Source of the DNA: Solibacillus sp040274725
GTDB taxonomy: Bacteria > Bacillota > Bacilli > Bacillales_A > Planococcaceae
Assembly: GCA_040274725.1 (NCBI GenBank)
Contig: JBEMAQ010000018.1
Coordinates: forward strand, 19,834-83,833
Direction of reading: 5' to 3'
DNA: 64,000 nucleotides
Under the pieces are notes generated by a model, which saw only the letters and a list, made by a program, of their open reading frames with translations, did not search any database and had not been told where the DNA came from. Shown one piece after another: positions 59,650 through 64,000 of this stretch (position 1 is the first letter of the stretch; every line of letters begins with the position of its first letter). Both the position numbers and the translations under genes were made by a program.

Positions 59650-60501
59650 ATGGGAAAGAAAATTGCATGGGTTACGGATACCGCAGCCTTTTTATCACAA
59701 GATTTTATTGAAAAGCATAATATTCATGTACTAGCGTTAAATATCGTGTTTGAAGAAGGACCACTGCGCGAAACAGTCGATATGACGCATGATGAATTTT
59801 ACGATAAATTACGTACAGCAAAAGCACATCCAAAAACGTCACAGCCAGCATTTGGCGAGCATGTGGCATTATATGAACGTTTAAAAGAGGAAGGCTATGA
59901 TTTCGCGATTGCGATTCATACGTCGGAGCAACTGTCAGGCACCGTACTAAGTTCACCAATGGCTGCTGAGCAAGCAGGCTTTAAAAACTATGTCATTGAT
60001 GCAAAAATCGGTTCATATCCAATGCAAGTATGGCTTGAAAAAGGGCTAGAACTTGAAAAGCAGGGGCTAGAGCCAGAAAAAATCGTAGCAGAAATTGAAG
60101 CAATGCGTCACCGTGCGAAGCTATCATTTATTCCTGCCAGCTTAGAGCAGTTACATAAAAGCGGGCGCGTATCAGGTACGGCCATGTTTTTAAGTAATTT
60201 ACTTAATATTAAGCTTGTTATTTCTTATAATAAAGAAGGCGGGATTGAAGTGACACAAAAGGTGCGTGCGGATAAGCGTGCACGTAAATGTGTTGTGGAT
60301 CGTTTAGAGGAGGACATTGCACTGTCTGGCGTTTCTGAAGTAGCCGTTATTAACTGCAATAATGAGGCAGGTGCCAAAGAGTGGCAGCGCGATTTAGAAA
60401 AGCAATTCCCGTCAATTCAATTTGTGCCAACAGCACTATCTGCCTGTGTAGGTGTACATGCAGGTGAGAGAACACTTGGTTTGAGTTGGGTACGTGATTA
60501 A
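59650..60501 (+). CDS. DegV-family fatty-acid-binding protein
   Basis: 283 residues. DegV family: N-terminal IAWVTDTAAFLSQDFIEKH, the HPKTSQPAFGEH block with the Ser/Thr that contacts the carboxylate, HTSEQLSGT, and GRVSGTAMFLSNLLNIKLVI. Members carry fatty acids, in some Firmicutes for the FakA/FakB kinase system; no fakA is adjacent. ATG after GGGGTACTAAA. Monocistronic. Confidence 0.92.
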   Translation: MGKKIAWVTDTAAFLSQDFIEKHNIHVLALNIVFEEGPLRETVDMTHDEFYDKLRTAKAHPKTSQPAFGEHVALYERLKEEGYDFAIAIHTSEQLSGTVLSSPMAAEQAGFKNYVIDAKIGSYPMQVWLEKGLELEKQGLEPEKIVAEIEAMRHRAKLSFIPASLEQLHKSGRVSGTAMFLSNLLNIKLVISYNKEGGIEVTQKVRADKRARKCVVDRLEEDIALSGVSEVAVINCNNEAGAKEWQRDLEKQFPSIQFVPTALSACVGVHAGERTLGLSWVRD

Positions 60502-60506
60502 TAGTG

Positions 60507-60541
60507 ATGAGCGATTACAAATGATGTAATCGCTCATTTTC
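60507..60541. terminator. Bidirectional terminator
   Basis: ATGAGCGATTACA / TGTAATCGCTCAT, perfect 13 bp, between convergent genes. Confidence 0.85.
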
Positions 60542-61732
60542 GTTTTTAAGCTGCCTATTCATGAGGTGAAGTGTCGAAGCGAGCCCACAGCAGAGGAGTA
60601 AGGCGCACGCAATAAAACCGACAATGCCATTCCAGCCGAAGTTAGTCCAGAAAAATCCACCAACTGTCCCGCCGATACTTGAACCAAGATAATAAGCAAA
60701 TAAATAAAGTGACGATGCTTGTGCTTTATCACGTACAGCGCGTTTACTCACCCAACCGCTCGCGATTGAATGAGCACCAAAAAAGCCAAATGTGAATACC
60801 GTAATGCCGATTAGTTTGACCCACAGGCTAGCAGGTGATGTGAGCAACGCACCGGTTAGCATAATCGCGATGCCGATAAACAGTACGCGCGGTCTTCCGA
60901 ATCGGTCTGATAAGCTACCGAACCAAGCGGAGCTAAATGTCCCAACTAAATAAACGATAAAAATCCAACCAACAAGTGCGGTGCTTAAATTGTAGGGCGG
61001 CTCGACTAATTTATAACCGATGTAGTTGTAGAGTGTGACAAAGCTTCCCATCAGTAAAAAGCCGATCCCAAATAAGCACACAAGTCCAATGTCTTTTACA
61101 TGCTGAATTAATGAGGTAGTCAGCGATTTAACTTGGAGTGGACGCGGTGTGAAATGCTTTGATTCAGGAAGCGCCCAAACAAAATACATACTAATGACTA
61201 AGCTAAGTAGCCCTAAAAAAATAACCCCTATTTGCCAACTGAAAAGATCGGTCATTGTGCCCATAATGACGCGTCCAGCAAGACCACCGACTGAGTTTCC
61301 GCTTATATAAAGACCCATCGCCATGCCTAAACTTGTTGGTTCCATTTCCTCCCCGAGATACGCCATCGCGATGGCAGGTACACCAGCGAACACGAAGCCT
61401 TGTGCGATCCGAAGAAGCAGTAATACTTCAAAGGATGGCGAGAAGGCGAGTGCAATGGTTAAAAGAGACGCTGCAAAAATCGACAATGTCATTAATTTTT
61501 TGCGCCCCCATGCTTCAGATAGCGAGCCAAATAATAATAAGCTAAAGGCAAGTGTGAGTGTCGCTGCGGAGAGTGACAGACTCGCCGTAGCAGGTGACAC
61601 ACCATAATCCTTCGAAAACTGTGGCATAAGCGGCTGGGTGATGTAAAGATTAGCAAACGTAATAAAGCCTGCTGCAAATAATGCGAAGTTCGTTAATGTA
61701 AATTCCTTTGTTCCTTTTTTAATAAAGCCCAT
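60515..61732 (-). CDS. MFS transporter (YnfM/YgaY-like)
   Basis: 405 residues with 12 membrane helices. MFS marks are GSLSEAWGRKKLM after helix 2 and GSLSDRFGRPRVLF after helix 8, plus a repeated ITFANLYITQPLMPQFSKDY start typical of the YnfM group. The ATG at 61732 follows GTGAGGCGG; the frame runs to 61819 but that part would cover the regulatory region. Divergent from a LysR gene, which very likely controls it. Substrate unknown. Confidence 0.87.
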   Translation of the reverse strand: MGFIKKGTKEFTLTNFALFAAGFITFANLYITQPLMPQFSKDYGVSPATASLSLSAATLTLAFSLLLFGSLSEAWGRKKLMTLSIFAASLLTIALAFSPSFEVLLLLRIAQGFVFAGVPAIAMAYLGEEMEPTSLGMAMGLYISGNSVGGLAGRVIMGTMTDLFSWQIGVIFLGLLSLVISMYFVWALPESKHFTPRPLQVKSLTTSLIQHVKDIGLVCLFGIGFLLMGSFVTLYNYIGYKLVEPPYNLSTALVGWIFIVYLVGTFSSAWFGSLSDRFGRPRVLFIGIAIMLTGALLTSPASLWVKLIGITVFTFGFFGAHSIASGWVSKRAVRDKAQASSLYLFAYYLGSSIGGTVGGFFWTNFGWNGIVGFIACALLLCCGLASTLHLMNRQLKNENERLHHL

Positions 61733-61782
61733 CAATATCCGCCTCACGATTTTTGACATTTCTTTGAACATTTCGTTACGCT

Positions 61783-61796
61783 TCATTATAATGAAA
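61783..61796. promoter_or_regulatory. Candidate LysR operator
   Basis: TTCATTATAATGAA is a perfect 14-bp palindrome in the divergent MFS/LysR intergenic region. It has the T-N11-A form typical of LysR-family sites. Confidence 0.5.
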
Positions 61797-61864
61797 AGGA
61801 GCTCATAAGGATAATTCATTGTTTTTATGTCACTTATAACTTTTTTTCATAAGGTGGAGAGTAT

Positions 61865-62749
61865 TTGGAACTACAACCGCTTATTTATTTCAAATGTGTG
61901 GCAACACATGAAAATATGTCACGTGCCGCAGAAATGTTACATATTACACAGCCGGCGTTGAGTAAGTCTATTGCACAGCTAGAAGCATCACTCGGGATTC
62001 AATTATTTGACCGTCATGGCCGCTCGATTAAGCTCAATCGTTACGGCATGTTTTTTCTCGAGCGAACCGAGCGTATTTTACTGGAATATGAGCGGGCAAA
62101 GAAGGATTTAGCGCATATGATTGCACCTGATTATGGTGAGGTGTCGGTCGGCTTTATGCACACGCTTGGCATGCAAATTATTCCGGCACTGATGACCGAT
62201 GTGCGCACGATTTATCCGGAGATGAAATTTCAGCTGACGCAAAGTAATTCAAGTGTGCTACTCGCGAAGCTAGAGAATCGTGAGCTTGACCTTTGTTTGA
62301 TTTCGTCGCTTGATTACCCTGATAACGTGCACTGGGAAAAGCTTTGGTCGGAGAAGCTGTATTTAATCGTGCCAAATGGACATGCTTTAGCAACTCAAAG
62401 TCGTGTGCGGCTGTCGGATTTTGTTCATGAACCGTTTATTTCAATTAAAAAGGGGAATTCCTTGCGCCGCTCAGTTGATGCGCTTTACAAGCAGGTAGGC
62501 TACGAGTTAGTGCCGGCATTTGAAGGGGAAGAGGTGCACACGCTAGCAGGGCTTGTTGAGAGTGGACTAGGCGTGTCGTTAATTCCACAAATAAAAGGAC
62601 TAGAGCAATATGCGCTGAAAGTAATTCCTGTAGACGAGCCGAATTGCCATCGTGAAATTGGGCTTGTCTATACCCAGCATCACGAGCAAAGCGCGGTTGT
62701 AAAACAGTTTATTCACTATATCCGCAAATATTTTGCTGAACGAGACTAA
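61865..62749 (+). CDS. LysR-family transcriptional regulator
   Basis: 294 residues. The N-terminal helix-turn-helix (ENMSRAAEMLHITQPALSKS, then IAQLEASLGIQLFDRHGRSI) and the C-terminal periplasmic-binding-like effector domain (from about residue 90) are intact. TTG start behind AAGGTGGAGAG. It faces the MFS transporter gene across about 130 bp. The effector ligand is unknown. Confidence 0.92.
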   Translation: MELQPLIYFKCVATHENMSRAAEMLHITQPALSKSIAQLEASLGIQLFDRHGRSIKLNRYGMFFLERTERILLEYERAKKDLAHMIAPDYGEVSVGFMHTLGMQIIPALMTDVRTIYPEMKFQLTQSNSSVLLAKLENRELDLCLISSLDYPDNVHWEKLWSEKLYLIVPNGHALATQSRVRLSDFVHEPFISIKKGNSLRRSVDALYKQVGYELVPAFEGEEVHTLAGLVESGLGVSLIPQIKGLEQYALKVIPVDEPNCHREIGLVYTQHHEQSAVVKQFIHYIRKYFAERD

Positions 62750-62787
62750 AAAGGTCTGAGCTGCATGTCAGCCCAGACCTTCTTAGT
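62745..62787. terminator. Bidirectional terminator
   Basis: AAGGTCTG / CAGACCTT with inner GCTG / CAGC and outer GACTAA / TTAGTC, between convergent genes whose stops lie in the outer stem. Confidence 0.75.
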
Positions 62788-63301
62788 CTAATTTTTTACC
62801 TGTTAAAGTTTTTGCAATTTCCTCAATTGTCATATCCGAGCGTAAATCAAATGCGCCCTTTTGAATGGAACGTGAATATTCGGGGCGGGATAAATAGAGC
62901 TCTACCTCGCGCCCATTCAGTACGATGCCTTCACCTTCTACTTGCTGGCCAATTTCGTAAAGTGACATTCCTTCATAAATGAAGATTGTTGCTGTCTTGA
63001 TGTCTGTAGTTCGTGTAGAGGTAGGGGTCTTTGCTGGTGTAACGGTTATAGCCTCCTCACCAGCTGTGGACGTCTTTTCTTCGGATGTTTTCGCTGAATC
63101 ACTTGCGACTGATTGGTCAGTAGTCTTTTCAGTTGTCTGCTCGGTTTGCAAGGCGGCTAACTGTTTTTCGAGCGCCTTAATTTCCTTCTTATACGTAGCG
63201 CTTTCATTATGAATAGGGAGCATGTCAAATTGACTGAGTAAGGCTAAACACATTCCTGCAATAAATAATCCGATGCCAAATGCACGAAATGATGTTTTCA
63301 T
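62783..63301 (-). CDS. Membrane-anchored protein with MltG-like N-terminal module
   Basis: 172 residues. One membrane helix near the start (AFGIGLFIAGMCLALLS), a coiled coil (YKKEIKALEKQLAALQTEQ) and a Thr/Ser/Glu-rich linker lead to a C-terminal module (FIYEGMSLYEIGQQVEGEGI, then YSRSIQKGAFDLRSDMTIEE) that resembles the small LysM-like domain of endolytic transglycosylase MltG. The catalytic domain is absent. The ATG overlaps the upstream gene by four bases. Confidence 0.65.
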   Translation of the reverse strand: MKTSFRAFGIGLFIAGMCLALLSQFDMLPIHNESATYKKEIKALEKQLAALQTEQTTEKTTDQSVASDSAKTSEEKTSTAGEEAITVTPAKTPTSTRTTDIKTATIFIYEGMSLYEIGQQVEGEGIVLNGREVELYLSRPEYSRSIQKGAFDLRSDMTIEEIAKTLTGKKLD

Positions 63302-63729
63302 TGGCGACCACCAAGAATGGATTCGATTTGTTCATGTGATAATGTCGAGCGCTGGCTAATTTCGTCTAGTGACAGTCCCTGCGCATGAAGTGCCTGCACC
63401 TGGCTTACTAAAATACTGTTAATTTTTGACGCAGCAGGTGCGGGCGGTATTGCTTGTGCTTGCTGCAACTGTGCTGTTACTTGTTGGAATGTTGCCATCG
63501 GATTTTTTGGTTGCGCCGGTGCTTTTTTCGGGGCTACTTGAAAGCTTGGCTCAAGCATTAACTCTTCCTCGACAATTTTCAAGCGACGCTTCAGTGCGTT
63601 TGTTTCTTGGTATAAACTAATCGACAGCTCCTCTAGCTCTGTTTCGACTTTAGAGGATTTATCTTTCATAAAGAATGAGAGAAGTATAAATAATATTCCC
63701 ACACCCATTAGGATGAATGAGTAGTCCAT
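63298..63729 (-). CDS. Single-pass coiled-coil protein with C-terminal HTH-like segment (SwrB/DUF6115-like layout)
   Basis: 143 residues: one N-terminal membrane helix (FILMGVGILFILLSFFM), a coiled coil, a Pro/Gln/Ala linker and a small helical end (GLSLDEISQRSTLSHEQIES) resembling a helix-turn-helix. This layout is shared with B. subtilis SwrB and DUF6115 proteins, but sequence identity cannot be judged here. AAGGGAGGGCAATAAA precedes the ATG. Cotranscribed with the MltG-like gene. Confidence 0.55.
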   Translation of the reverse strand: MDYSFILMGVGILFILLSFFMKDKSSKVETELEELSISLYQETNALKRRLKIVEEELMLEPSFQVAPKKAPAQPKNPMATFQQVTAQLQQAQAIPPAPAASKINSILVSQVQALHAQGLSLDEISQRSTLSHEQIESILGGRQ

Positions 63730-63887
63730 TTTATTGCCCTCCCGTATATGTATAATAAATTTATTTTACCATACGAAAACTTAATATGAAATGATACTAG
63801 ATTTTTTTGAAGTTTGTTGTTATAATGGTTAAGTCGTATAAATCATGCTCAAAAAAATTATCCTTAATTAGAGTGGGAGGGTTAATG

Positions 63888-64000
63888 ATGCGCGTAAACA
63901 TTACTTTAGCTTGCACAGACTGCGGCGAACGTAACTACATTTCTAAAAAGAACAAGCGTAACAATCCAGAGCGTCTTGAACTTAAAAAATATTGCTCTCG
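63888..64000 (+). CDS. rpmG: 50S ribosomal protein L33, 3'-truncated by the window
   Basis: MRVNITLACTDCGERNYISK, then KNKRNNPERLELKKYCSR: bacterial L33 with the zinc-binding form's first CxxC (CTDC) and the start of the second. The window ends inside the gene. ATG 63888 is best spaced from GTGGGAGGG; ATG 63885 is possible. Confidence 0.96.
   Translation, partial: MRVNITLACTDCGERNYISKKNKRNNPERLELKKYCS

Noticed and set aside
59507..59734. 75-codon plus-strand frame before the DegV gene
   Set aside because: It overlaps the DegV start, is rich in Ile/Phe/Met from AT-rich DNA and has no ribosome binding site.

Overview
The window looks like chromosome from a low-GC, endospore-lineage Firmicute, most likely the Planococcaceae (Solibacillus/Lysinibacillus/Kurthia type). 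The reasons are AT-rich intergenic DNA, strong AGGAGG-type ribosome binding sites, frequent TTG and GTG starts, Firmicute RNA regulators (a cobalamin riboswitch and a tryptophan T-box), an S-layer-homology protein, and a gene order that, from my memory of the Bacillus subtilis map, matches the yqf/yqg segment: yqfT-like, zur, yqfW-like, ispG, yqfZ-like LysM, yqgB-like, yqgC-like, sodA, pbpA, the pst operon and an rpmG. No rRNA, tRNA, CRISPR array, prophage or insertion sequence was seen.

Region by region. 1-3.5 kb: the end of a cell-wall carboxypeptidase, a short GlnR-type regulator with a matching operator, and a chemoreceptor. 3.6-5.9 kb: a zinc-uptake operon (ATPase, permease, Zur) behind a Zur-box promoter. 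6.0-10.7 kb: a cobalamin riboswitch followed by a tightly packed seven-gene salvage operon (btuF-like, cobU, cobS, cobC, a degenerate cobU paralogue, and a probable alpha-ribazole transporter/kinase pair cblT-cblS). 10.7-19.5 kb: mixed accessory genes, including a heme monooxygenase, an esterase homologue whose nucleophile is Asn, a degenerate-GGDEF/EAL protein and a frameshifted CsbD gene. 19.5-34.5 kb: the conserved backbone (nucleotidase, ispG, LysM protein, sodA, paired crcB, pbpA, pstSCAB-phoU), ending in an ECF sigma factor and its probable membrane partner.

34.5-64 kb: yqeY, two Nudix enzymes, catalase, a degenerate von Willebrand A protein, a DMT transporter, malate:quinone oxidoreductase, a large palindromic intergenic element (45.74-45.85 kb), an FAD dehydrogenase, an esterase, an SLH-coiled-coil surface protein, an SsuABC/YtlACD-type transporter, a GC-rich structured intergenic patch (54.54-54.66 kb), an AIM24 protein, a trpEG operon under a Trp T-box, a DegV protein, a divergent MFS/LysR pair, two small membrane proteins and the start of rpmG.

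Several groups work together: Zur with ZnuBC for zinc homeostasis; the B12 riboswitch with corrinoid and alpha-ribazole salvage; Pho-box-like repeats with high-affinity phosphate uptake; a Trp T-box with anthranilate synthase. I did not find a clearly new defence or mobile system. The strongest candidates for something undescribed are the two structured intergenic elements, the degenerate CobU paralogue kept inside the B12 operon, the Asn-for-Ser esterase homologue with its unknown partner gene, and the ECF sigma/SurA-like membrane protein pair.
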